Origin: an uncultured Clostridia bacterium
GTDB lineage: Bacteria > Bacillota > Clostridia > Oscillospirales > Acutalibacteraceae
Direction of reading: 5' to 3'
Length of the DNA: 37,383 bases
Assembly (NCBI GenBank): GCA_947567585.1
Contig: CANONE010000003.1
Coordinates: 1 to 37,383 of the forward strand
The notes beneath the pieces are model-generated. The model made no database searches, was not told the origin of the DNA, and saw only the letters and a program-made list of their open reading frames with translations. Shown piece after piece: positions 30,886-37,383 of the stretch (position 1 is the stretch's first letter; every line of letters starts with the position of its first letter). A program made the translations under genes and the position numbers.

Positions 30886-31770
30886 ATGCCAATCTTAGAA
30901 ACCAAAAATCTAACCTATATTTACGGCCAGGGCACGCCCTTTGAGAAGACGGCCGTACAGGACGTATCTCTCTCCATTGAAAAGGGGGAGTTCATCGGCG
31001 TCATCGGCCACACGGGCAGCGGGAAATCCACCCTGATCCAGACTATGAACGGCCTGATACGCCCCACCGCCGGCCAGGTGTTGCTAAACGGCCGGGATAT
31101 CTGGCAGGAGCCCAAGAAAATCCGCAGCGTGCGCTTTCAGGTGGGCATGGTGTTCCAGTATCCTGAATACCAGCTTTTTGAGGAAACCGTCATCAAGGAT
31201 ATCATGTTCGGCCCCAAAAACATGGGGCTTTCCGATGAGGAGGCCAAGGAAAGGGCCCTGGAGGCCGCCCAGTTTACAGGGCTGCGGGAGGAGCTTTTGG
31301 AAAAGTCTCCCTTTGAGCTTTCCGGGGGCGAGAAGCGGCGGGCGGCCATTGCGGGCGTCATCGCCATGGACCCGGAGGTGCTGATTCTGGACGAGCCCAC
31401 CGCCGGCCTGGACCCCTTAGGCCGGGACGTGCTGCTGGCCCAGATCGGCCAGTACCACAAAAAGCGGGGGAATACGGTCCTGCTGGTCTCCCACAGCATG
31501 GAGGATATCGGCCGGGTGGCTGACCGGCTTTTGGTGATGAACGGCGGAAAGCTGATGACCCTGGCCCCTACCAAGGAGGTTTTTTCCCGGGGGGAGGAAC
31601 TGGAAGGCATGGGGCTGCGGGTGCCGCAGATTACCCAAATTATGGGAGAGCTGCAAAAGCTGGGCCTGCCGGTGGACCCGGCGACCCTGACCGTGGACGA
31701 CGCGCTAAAGCAGCTGATCCCCCGCCTAAAGGGGCGGACAGAGAAAAGGAGGCCGCAGGATGCTCTCTGA
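30886..31770 (+). CDS. ecfA2: ECF transporter ATPase A2
   Basis: 294 residues. Walker A GHTGSGKST (41-49), Q-loop VFQYPEYQLF (89-98), signature ELSGGEKRR (144-152), Walker B VLILDEPTAGLD (165-176) and switch His in VSHSMED. FQYPEYQLFEETV is characteristic of EcfA2/CbiO2. It forms the ATPase heterodimer with EcfA1. The ribosome site (GAAGGCGG) is modest. ATG 30886 lies 54 bases after the ASCH-like gene. Its end overlaps ecfT by 11 bases. Together with ecfA1, ecfT and truA it makes the familiar Firmicutes order, but here ecfA1 is 1.4 kb away. Confidence 0.94.
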   Translation: MPILETKNLTYIYGQGTPFEKTAVQDVSLSIEKGEFIGVIGHTGSGKSTLIQTMNGLIRPTAGQVLLNGRDIWQEPKKIRSVRFQVGMVFQYPEYQLFEETVIKDIMFGPKNMGLSDEEAKERALEAAQFTGLREELLEKSPFELSGGEKRRAAIAGVIAMDPEVLILDEPTAGLDPLGRDVLLAQIGQYHKKRGNTVLLVSHSMEDIGRVADRLLVMNGGKLMTLAPTKEVFSRGEELEGMGLRVPQITQIMGELQKLGLPVDPATLTVDDALKQLIPRLKGRTEKRRPQDAL

Positions 31771-32578
31771 TATCACATTGGGGCAATATTTCCCCGCCAG
31801 GTCCGTGATGCACAGGGCGGACCCCAGGCTTAAAATCGCGCTCACGGTTTTTTCCATTATTCTCATTTTTTCCGCCGGGAATTTTTTTGCCTTGGGCTTT
31901 GCGGTGGGGTACATTTTGCTGGGGATGGCGTTGTCCAGAATCCCCGTAAAGCTCTACTTGAAGAGCCTAAAGCCCATCCTGTTTATCATTATCTTTACGG
32001 CGGTCCTGAATATTTTCTACGGCAGCGGCGATCCCCTGTGGCAGTGGGGGATCATAAAAATAACCCGAAACGGGCTCTTAAACAGTCTTTTTGTCTCCAT
32101 CCGTATTATCGTGCTGATTTTAGCCAGCTCCGTACTGACCTTCACTACCTCCCCCACTCAGCTTACAGACGCCATTGAGCGGCTGCTAAAGCCCCTTGCG
32201 AAGCTGCGGGTACCGGTGCATGAATTCGCTATGATGATGACCATTGCCCTGCGGTTTGTGCCCTTGCTGCTGGAAGAGACGGATAAGATTATGAGCGCCC
32301 AAAAGGCCAGAGGGGCGGACATGGAAAGCGGCGGGCTTACCCAGCGGATCAAAGCGCTGATCCCGGTGCTGATCCCTCTGTTTGTCTCGGCCTTTCGCCG
32401 GGCCTTTGACTTGGCTACGGCTATGGAGAGCCGCTGCTACCACGGGGGCGAGGGCCGCACCAAGATGAAGCAGCTGCACTTCGGCTTTGGCGACTGGCTG
32501 GTGCTTGGCTCGGCGGTGCTGGCGCTTTTTGCGTTTGCGGCGCTTAACATGGCGTTTCCGGCCAGCCTGATTCGATAA
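31760..32578 (+). CDS. ecfT: ECF transporter transmembrane subunit T
   Basis: 272 residues with five to six membrane segments and the coupling-helix motifs of EcfT: QKARGADMESGG and MESRCYHGGEGRTKM, each with the Ala-Arg-Gly/Ser-Arg pattern that docks into the ATPases. N-terminal DITLGQYFPARSVMHRADPR is also typical. It joins EcfA1/A2 to various S components; none is in this window. AAAGGAGG lies about 7 bases before ATG 31760, inside the ecfA2 gene. It is followed 33 bases later by an M23-type gene and then truA. Confidence 0.94.
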   Translation: MLSDITLGQYFPARSVMHRADPRLKIALTVFSIILIFSAGNFFALGFAVGYILLGMALSRIPVKLYLKSLKPILFIIIFTAVLNIFYGSGDPLWQWGIIKITRNGLLNSLFVSIRIIVLILASSVLTFTTSPTQLTDAIERLLKPLAKLRVPVHEFAMMMTIALRFVPLLLEETDKIMSAQKARGADMESGGLTQRIKALIPVLIPLFVSAFRRAFDLATAMESRCYHGGEGRTKMKQLHFGFGDWLVLGSAVLALFAFAALNMAFPASLIR

Positions 32579-32611
32579 AAGCATAATGCGCCTTGATAGG
32601 AGGTTGTACAT

Positions 32612-33598
32612 TTGCCCATTGTATGCGATGAAATCATCTACTCAGTGGTACAGAAAGAACACATGGCCCATAATGATTTCTTTCTCAGATATCTTGAGTT
32701 TTTTCAGGAGCCTATGCCAACAGAGCTTCGGCTGACGTGCTTTTCCGGAGACCGGCCCTGCTATGAAGTCCGCTATGGGGCCCGGGAGATAGAGGCGCGC
32801 TTTGAATATGGAAAACAGGAAACCGCCAGATACCGCGGCAGCAGCCTGAAACGCATTTTAGGCCGTGACAGAAATTTGCAAAACGCTTTTCTCCATGAAT
32901 ATTTCTCCTTTTTTTCCAGTCAGGCGGCGGACCGGCTTGTGGTGTGGGCAAAATGTGGAGGCAGAGCTTTGGAAAAGGAGGTTCGCTTGGTTCCGTATGA
33001 AAGCCGGAACCGCTATGCCTTCCCATTAAAGGGCGTTTTTCTGGTAACGGATACATATCCGTCGGTGAACTCCCACCGCTGGTGCAGAAACAGCGAGTTT
33101 GCTTTTGACGTAGGGCGCTTTAGCCGGTCCTTAAAGGAATCTGTTATAAAAGGCGAGCCCGTTTATGCCGCCTGCGGCGGCGTGGTGGAAGAGGTCTTTG
33201 ATGGACTGGAGGATACAGGCGAGGCCACGGACATGGAAGAGATCGAGCGGCGGTATGGGGAGCATGCCCGGATTGACGGAAACCATGTTCTGATACGCCA
33301 CGAGAACAATGAGTATTCTCTGTACGCCCACCTAAGCCGGAAGAGTATTTTGGTAAGGGCCGGGGAAGCGGTAGCTTCCGGACAGCAGATTGGTCTTGTT
33401 GGAAGCAGCGGGTCAAGCTATGTGCCGCATCTGCATTTTCATGTTATGCTGGACGGCATTGAAGGGCCGGGGATTCCGATTCATTTTCCAGACTTGAAAA
33501 CGATTATGGGAGAGCCCTGTTTTCTGGAAGACACTGTAAACCTGGTATGCAATGAATTTTTGCCGGGGGAGGAGGCCCCTTCATGGGAAACCTGCTGA
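32612..33598 (+). CDS. M23-like metallopeptidase domain protein without signal peptide
   Basis: 328 residues read from TTG 32612, which has AGGAGGT 7 bases upstream; the first ATG (32663) has no ribosome site. The N-terminal 135 residues are unassigned and soluble. The C-terminal M23 domain keeps His240 (LYAHLS) and His273/His275 (PHLHFHV), with GEPVYAACGGVVEEV and GLVGSSG in their usual places. At the first ligand site the sequence is NSEFAFDVG: Asp166 is kept, but the position that is His in HxxxD is Glu162. This resembles a known M23 subgroup with a YAIDF-type motif. No signal peptide or membrane segment is seen, odd for a wall hydrolase. Its 3' end overlaps truA by 16 bases. Confidence 0.8.
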   Translation: MPIVCDEIIYSVVQKEHMAHNDFFLRYLEFFQEPMPTELRLTCFSGDRPCYEVRYGAREIEARFEYGKQETARYRGSSLKRILGRDRNLQNAFLHEYFSFFSSQAADRLVVWAKCGGRALEKEVRLVPYESRNRYAFPLKGVFLVTDTYPSVNSHRWCRNSEFAFDVGRFSRSLKESVIKGEPVYAACGGVVEEVFDGLEDTGEATDMEEIERRYGEHARIDGNHVLIRHENNEYSLYAHLSRKSILVRAGEAVASGQQIGLVGSSGSSYVPHLHFHVMLDGIEGPGIPIHFPDLKTIMGEPCFLEDTVNLVCNEFLPGEEAPSWETC

Positions 33599-34320
33599 TC
33601 CGACTGACCTACGACGGCTCCAACTACCACGGCTGGCAGATTCAGGAAAATGCCCTTACCGTGCAGGAGGTCTTTCAACAGGCTCTGCAAAAGGTCACGG
33701 GCCTTACAGAGGATTTAAAGGCTTGTTCCCGCACGGACACCGGGGTCCACGCCCGGGACTTCTGCGTCAGCGTGCAGACGCAGAGCCGGATTCCCCCACA
33801 GCGGCTGGCGGCGGCGCTGAACCATTACCTTCCGGAGGACATTGCCGTGAAGTCCTGTCAAGAGGCGCCGGGGGACTTTCACGCCCGCTACAGCTGCAAG
33901 GGCAAGGAGTATTGCTATGAAATCTGGAACCATCCGGTGCGGGAGCCCTTTTTGCGGGGCCGCGCCCTGCACTACTGGTACCCCATTGACGAGAAGCTCT
34001 TAGACGCCGCTGCCAAGGGCTACATAGGCCGCCACGATTTTACCTCCTTCTGCACCCTGGACAAGCGGGAAAAGGGCGACCTGACCCGCACCGTCACCCA
34101 GGCGAAGGTAGAGCGCCAAGGGGATTTGGTCCTCTTTACCGTAGCGGCGGACGGATTTCTCTACAACATGGTGCGTATCATGACAGGCACCCTCCTGCGG
34201 GTCCAGCAGGGCAAGCTGGGACCGGAGGATATTCCCCAAATCTTGGCCGCTAAAGACCGAAAGGCCGCCGGCCCCACAGCCCCGGCCTGGGGATTATATC
34301 TCAACCGGGTTTTTTACTGA
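33583..34320 (+). CDS. truA: tRNA pseudouridine synthase A
   Basis: 245 residues. LTYDGSNYHGWQIQ opens the fold, CSRTDTGVHA carries the catalytic Asp52, and the C-terminal half has HDFTSFC, ADGFLYNMVRIMTGTL and the end GLYLNRVFY. TruA makes pseudouridine at positions 38-40 of the tRNA anticodon arm. GGAGGAGG lies about 9 bases before ATG 33583, and the gene overlaps the M23-like gene by 16 bases. It is the last gene of the plus-strand run and ends 91 bases before a strong hairpin. Ribosomal genes rplM-rpsI, often next, are absent. Confidence 0.95.
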   Translation: MGNLLIRLTYDGSNYHGWQIQENALTVQEVFQQALQKVTGLTEDLKACSRTDTGVHARDFCVSVQTQSRIPPQRLAAALNHYLPEDIAVKSCQEAPGDFHARYSCKGKEYCYEIWNHPVREPFLRGRALHYWYPIDEKLLDAAAKGYIGRHDFTSFCTLDKREKGDLTRTVTQAKVERQGDLVLFTVAADGFLYNMVRIMTGTLLRVQQGKLGPEDIPQILAAKDRKAAGPTAPAWGLYLNRVFY

Positions 34321-34411
34321 CGGAACGCCTGTTTGTGCAGAGCCCCCGGCGGGTTAACGCCTTGTTTTGCGTTATAGTAGATTGGCCTTATAACATATGC
34401 GCGGCAAAAAT

Positions 34412-34437
34412 AAAGGAGCGCCTGCTGGCGCTCCTTT
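34412..34437 (-). terminator. Strong bidirectional terminator between truA and the ABC exporter gene
   Basis: AAAGGAGCGCC (34412-34422) pairs exactly with GGCGCTCCTTT (34427-34437) around TGCT. On the minus strand the hairpin is followed by ATTTTTG, right after the exporter stop codon. On the plus strand it may also end truA transcripts. Confidence 0.85.
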
Positions 34438-34446
34438 ACGGTTTCT

Positions 34447-36108
34447 CTAAGTATTTTCATAGAGACGGCCGTTTTCCAGCCGGTAGACCCGGTCCATTCC
34501 CTCCAGGTTCTCATAGCGGTGGGTAATCAGAATCACCGACTTATCCGCCATTTGGTTGACAATTACGCTGTGCAGGTAAGCGTCCGATTCCACGTCAAAG
34601 CCGGAGGTGGCCTCGTCCAAAATCACAATGGGCGCGTCCTTCAGCAGCGCCCGGGCCACGGCCAGCTTTTGCTTCTCTCCGCCGGAGAGCCGGGCCCCGT
34701 TCCGTCCAATCTGGGTTTTCACGCCTTCGGGCATCCGCCGGGTATAGCCGGCCACGCCGCTGATTTCCAGGGCGGCGCTCACCCTCTCCGGCGGCGCTTG
34801 GCCGGACAGGTTGATATTCCCGGCAATGTCCCCCAAAAACAGGTATGGCTCCTGGCTCACCACTGAAAACAGGGAACGGTATTCGCCTAAGGATAATTCC
34901 GACACCGCCACGCCGTCCGCTGTGATTTCCCCGGAATCCGGTGTGTAGAAACGCAGCAGCAGGTTCAGAATGGTGGACTTTCCGCTGCCGTTGCGCCCGA
35001 TGATGGCCACTTTTTCCCCGGGCTCCACATGAAAGCTTACGCCTTGGAGAATGGGCCGGTTTTGCCGGTAGGCGAAGGCCACATCCTTACATTCCAGTCT
35101 GGGCGGGCGGCTTGTTACGCAGCCCGTTCCCTCATCCTGCTCGGATTCCATATCCAAAAATTTAAACAGGCGCTTGGCCGAGGGCAGGATGCGGGCAAAG
35201 TACATTTTCAGGTTCAGCAGCGCGGATACCGGCCCCGTTACATACCAGGAATAGGAAACGAAAGCGAACACGGAGCCGATGGTCAGCCCGCCTTGGCAGA
35301 TGAGGATGCCGCCCGCCAGGTACAGCAGAATGGTGACGCTCCACTCCAGCAGCGACTCCCATAGAGTGTTCCAGGCGTCGATCATCGCGTTGTCCTTTTG
35401 CAGCTTCAGCAGCGCCTTCTGCCTGGATTGGAAATCTCTGTCCCGGCTTTCGAACAGGTTCCACAGCTTAAGCTCGTCGATGCCCTCCAGATTGTCGCCG
35501 AACCATTGGGAGAAGTCCCGGCTGCTCTCGATCATCTGGTCCATGGCCCTTTCTTGGCGCTTGGACAGCCGCCGGACCAGCAGCGCCTTGATGGGAACCA
35601 TGGCCAACACGATCAGGGTCAGCTTCCAGCTAATGATGAGCAGACCCGCCAGCCCGCTGATAATCCGGAAGACATAGCTGACGCTCATAACCGTGTAGCG
35701 CTCTGTAATGGACGCCACCTGGGACACGTCCATTTGCAAAAAGCTGAGGATTTCGGCGTTGTTTTTATCCTCGAAATAGGACTTCTTCAGCCGCAGCAGC
35801 TTTTGAAAGACCTGCCGGAAAATCGTATAGTACGACTGGTTATGCACGTTTACAAAGATTCTGGTCTGGGCCATTTCCACCGCCTGGCTAAGGGCGACCA
35901 GCAGGGCCAATGCCGCCACGGCCCAGTAAAGCGTCGGCAGGTCGCGGGCCAGCATCCCGCTGTCGGTAATACGCTGGATGACTAAGGGCTGTAGGAAGCC
36001 GATGGCTGTAGCGGCCGCCAGAAGCAGCCCCGCCAAGGCGAATTCCGCCTTGTAGGGAATCAGATAGGCAAGGATTCTCCAGATGGTACGGCGGTTCTTC
36101 TCTTGCAT
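34447..36108 (-). CDS. ABC exporter, fused membrane and ATPase domains
   Basis: 553 residues. Six membrane helices occupy about 1-300, as in type IV ABC exporters, with the intracellular coupling loops KKSYFEDKNNAEILSFLQMD and DNLEGIDELKLWNLFE. The nucleotide-binding domain has Walker A GRNGSGKST (371-379), VVSQEPYLFLGD (417-428), signature LSGGEKQ (474-480), Walker B PIVILDEATSGFD (493-505) and His530. It works as a homo- or heterodimer and exports lipid, peptide or drug; no partner half or precursor peptide is adjacent. AGGAG is close to ATG 36108. It begins 60 bases after the XRE/S24 repressor gene on the same strand, so the repressor probably controls it. Confidence 0.92.
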   Translation of the reverse strand: MQEKNRRTIWRILAYLIPYKAEFALAGLLLAAATAIGFLQPLVIQRITDSGMLARDLPTLYWAVAALALLVALSQAVEMAQTRIFVNVHNQSYYTIFRQVFQKLLRLKKSYFEDKNNAEILSFLQMDVSQVASITERYTVMSVSYVFRIISGLAGLLIISWKLTLIVLAMVPIKALLVRRLSKRQERAMDQMIESSRDFSQWFGDNLEGIDELKLWNLFESRDRDFQSRQKALLKLQKDNAMIDAWNTLWESLLEWSVTILLYLAGGILICQGGLTIGSVFAFVSYSWYVTGPVSALLNLKMYFARILPSAKRLFKFLDMESEQDEGTGCVTSRPPRLECKDVAFAYRQNRPILQGVSFHVEPGEKVAIIGRNGSGKSTILNLLLRFYTPDSGEITADGVAVSELSLGEYRSLFSVVSQEPYLFLGDIAGNINLSGQAPPERVSAALEISGVAGYTRRMPEGVKTQIGRNGARLSGGEKQKLAVARALLKDAPIVILDEATSGFDVESDAYLHSVIVNQMADKSVILITHRYENLEGMDRVYRLENGRLYENT

Positions 36109-36168
36109 TTTCTCCTATCCTCCGTTGTATGCTGAAGATTGATTTTGTCCAGCCCAATTCCCTGGGCC

Positions 36169-36888
36169 CTAACGGTCCAGTTTGCCTAAAACCCGGCCCT
36201 GACAGCGAAAGCTGTCGTAGTCGTGAAGGGGGATAGGCTCGTAAAGAGGGTTGAGAGAAAGCAGCTCGCCCTGACCCAGGCGCTTGATATAGCCGTCGCC
36301 GTTTAAGAAGAAGATGCCGATCTCCCCCTCGTTAATAAACCCCTCCACCCGCTCGACAAAGACGATGTCGCCGTCCCGGTAGGCGGGCTCCATGCTGTTT
36401 CCGTTGACGCGCACGCAGAAGTTGGCGCGTTTGGGCACCATTTCCCCAGGAATTTCCAGGCGGTTTTTATAGGCGGCGTCTATCCAGGGCTCGCCGGGGC
36501 CCGCGCTGACAGCCAGGTCATAGCAATTGATATAGGTAATATGCCCCCGGTCTTCCTTCTGGGCCTGCTCCCGCTGAGACATGCGCTGGTATTCTTTTTC
36601 CAGTACCAGATCAACCAGCTCCCGGCCATGGATATCCAGCATCCGGTATTTGCGGACCTGCCCCATTTCCTGCACAGTGGCGCCCTCATTGTGGCTGACC
36701 TCCAAAAGATAGTCGCTGCTGACCCGCAAAAGGTGAGCCATACGCCGGATGCGGGCAATATCGGGCTGGCGGCGTCCGGTCTCATAGCCGGAGTAGGTAG
36801 TGGTGTCCACCCCCAGATCTTGGGCAATACGCTGCTGGGTAAACCCGGAGGCCAGCCGGGCCGCTTTTAATTTATCGGGGAAACTCAT
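36169..36888 (-). CDS. XRE-S24 (cI/LexA-like) transcription repressor
   Basis: 239 residues. Residues 3-62 form an XRE helix-turn-helix (KLKAARLASGFTQQRIAQDL, then TTTYSGYETGRRQPD). A linker with charged helices follows (85-115), then an S24 peptidase domain with the Ser165/Lys202 dyad (VNGNSMEPAYRDGD and GDGYIKRL). A likely self-cleavage point is Ala129-Gly130 in AVSAGPG. Proteins of this design repress phage, integrative-element or stress genes until RecA-ssDNA or another signal triggers cleavage. AGGAGG lies before ATG 36888, and the gene has a promoter at 36962-36991. Its target is probably its own operon with the ABC exporter. Confidence 0.92.
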   Translation of the reverse strand: MSFPDKLKAARLASGFTQQRIAQDLGVDTTTYSGYETGRRQPDIARIRRMAHLLRVSSDYLLEVSHNEGATVQEMGQVRKYRMLDIHGRELVDLVLEKEYQRMSQREQAQKEDRGHITYINCYDLAVSAGPGEPWIDAAYKNRLEIPGEMVPKRANFCVRVNGNSMEPAYRDGDIVFVERVEGFINEGEIGIFFLNGDGYIKRLGQGELLSLNPLYEPIPLHDYDSFRCQGRVLGKLDR

Positions 36889-36961
36889 GCAGATTCCTCC
36901 TTTTTAAAGCTATACTTTATTAAAAGAAAGCGGATCTTCACATTTGCCTTTCAAAAAATAT

Positions 36962-36991
36962 AGTATACCGCAGACATAGGCATATTGTCAA
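36962..36991 (-). promoter_or_regulatory. Consensus promoter of the repressor-exporter operon
   Basis: Minus strand: perfect TTGACA (36991-36986), 18-base spacer, TATACT (36967-36962). The leader of about 65 bases contains TTTAATAAAGTATAGC, close in sequence to the -10 region, which might be an operator; no clean palindrome was found. The -35 coincides with the left edge of the helicase-like remnant. Confidence 0.75.
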
Positions 36992-37170
36992 TGGAAAGCG
37001 CCAAAAAGCTGTTGGTGCTGATCGGCACCCGGCAAGCCCTGCGCCTGGCGGTGGGGATCGTTACGGCGGAAGATAGGAATACCCGGCTCAGAGAGCGATT
37101 GGAGGACGGAAGTGCCAATACAAATACCGAGGATAAGGTTTTTTTGAAATTTTTTGTTGGATTCAGTTAA
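36991..37170 (+). pseudogene. Remnant resembling the C-terminus of a RecD2-like helicase
   Basis: An open stretch of 59 codons from ATG 36991 to TAA, with no ribosome site. Its segment SAKKLLVLIGTRQALRLAVG then TAEDRNTRLRERLEDG resembles, from memory, the last 40 residues of RecD2-type helicases (TRAKKLLVLVGTKKALAIAV...LKERL). The part before SAKK is missing and the last 15 codons drift into AT-rich sequence. GC falls sharply on both sides (before 36990 and after 37130). I read it as the stump of a helicase gene cut off where the repressor-exporter block begins. It could be a chance open frame; the assignment is by eye. Confidence 0.45.
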
Positions 37171-37198
37171 AAAATCGCCAAACTATACGGTCATAGAG

Positions 37199-37228
37199 TG
37201 GACGGATTTTCGGAGGGTATGGTAAAAT
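37199..37228 (+). promoter_or_regulatory. Probable promoter leading into the repeat-bearing ORF
   Basis: TGGACG (37199-37204), 18-base spacer, TAAAAT (37223-37228) with TATGG just before it. An AAAGGAG ribosome site follows directly (37231-37237), so transcripts would have almost no leader before the first small frame. Confidence 0.4.
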
Positions 37229-37241
37229 AGAAAGGAGTATA

Positions 37242-37306
37242 ATGCGGAAGGATTTTGTTGCAAAAAATTCACGGAAAATTAACAAGAAAGGGGTTGCAAT
37301 TTCCGG

Positions 37307-37310
<4 letters not shown>
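37242..37310 (+). CDS. 22-codon leader ORF with good ribosome site
   Basis: ATG 37242 to TGA 37308-37310, product MRKDFVAKNSRKINKKGVAI then SG, strongly basic. AAAGGAG is 4-5 bases upstream. Its stop overlaps the ATG of the next frame as ATGA (37307-37310), the usual sign of translational coupling. It could be a leader peptide, a short basic peptide gene, or chance; I do not recognise it. Confidence 0.4.

Positions 37311-37383
<73 letters not shown>

Overview
The window reads as a chromosomal segment of a spore-forming, moderately GC-rich Firmicute of the Clostridia. An Oscillospirales/Ruminococcaceae-type gut anaerobe is my best guess. The evidence is two sporulation genes (spoIIP and a spoVAC-type gene), a darA-holB-ricT cluster, an ECF transporter core next to truA, a small 2[4Fe-4S] ferredoxin, and strong AGGAGG-type ribosome binding sites. 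I saw no tRNA, rRNA or CRISPR array.

Layout, left to right. Positions 1-2.2 kb hold the 3' end of an unknown gene, a lone SpoVAC-type membrane protein on the minus strand and a membrane glycosyltransferase. Positions 2.2-2.65 kb are a nested palindrome between convergent genes. From 2.65 to 18 kb almost everything is on the minus strand: tex-MATE exporter-short MGMT-like gene, ferredoxin, a secreted SLH/transglutaminase protein, darA-holB-ricT, an AI-2E-family permease with a zinc-ribbon membrane protein, a lone serine recombinase, a secreted M23 peptidase, two small membrane proteins and spoIIP. From 18.2 to 34.3 kb almost everything is on the plus strand: citrate synthase, an amidohydrolase/HAD pair, a zinc-ribbon P-loop protein, then glmM followed by a tight run of PHP phosphoesterase, methyltransferase, 2H phosphoesterase, DUF4180 and RlmI-like methyltransferase. 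After two small membrane proteins comes ecfA1-[ANT(6)]-[ASCH-like]-ecfA2-ecfT-[M23-like]-truA. The last 3 kb carry a minus-strand self-cleaving-type repressor with an ABC exporter, a remnant that looks like the C-terminus of a RecD2-like helicase, and a plus-strand promoter leading into an open reading frame that begins with a long AGCA tetranucleotide repeat and leaves the window.

Three things stand out. (1) Intergenic gaps are colonised by one family of hairpin-rich repeats of about 90 nt (at least nine recognisable copies). They often form inverted pairs of 350-460 bp and have smaller hairpin modules inserted in their loops. Stems are kept while their sequences differ between copies. (2) The usually contiguous ecfA1-ecfA2-ecfT-truA operon is opened at two places by accessory genes, one of them AT-richer than its surroundings. 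(3) The right edge has the architecture of a phase-variable locus: promoter, 22-codon leader, ATGA-coupled ORF, and about 14 copies of a 4-nt repeat in frame.

Functions come from reading the translations and recalling family motifs; no database search was run. Start codons were moved from the longest ORF wherever a Shine-Dalgarno site clearly favoured an internal codon.
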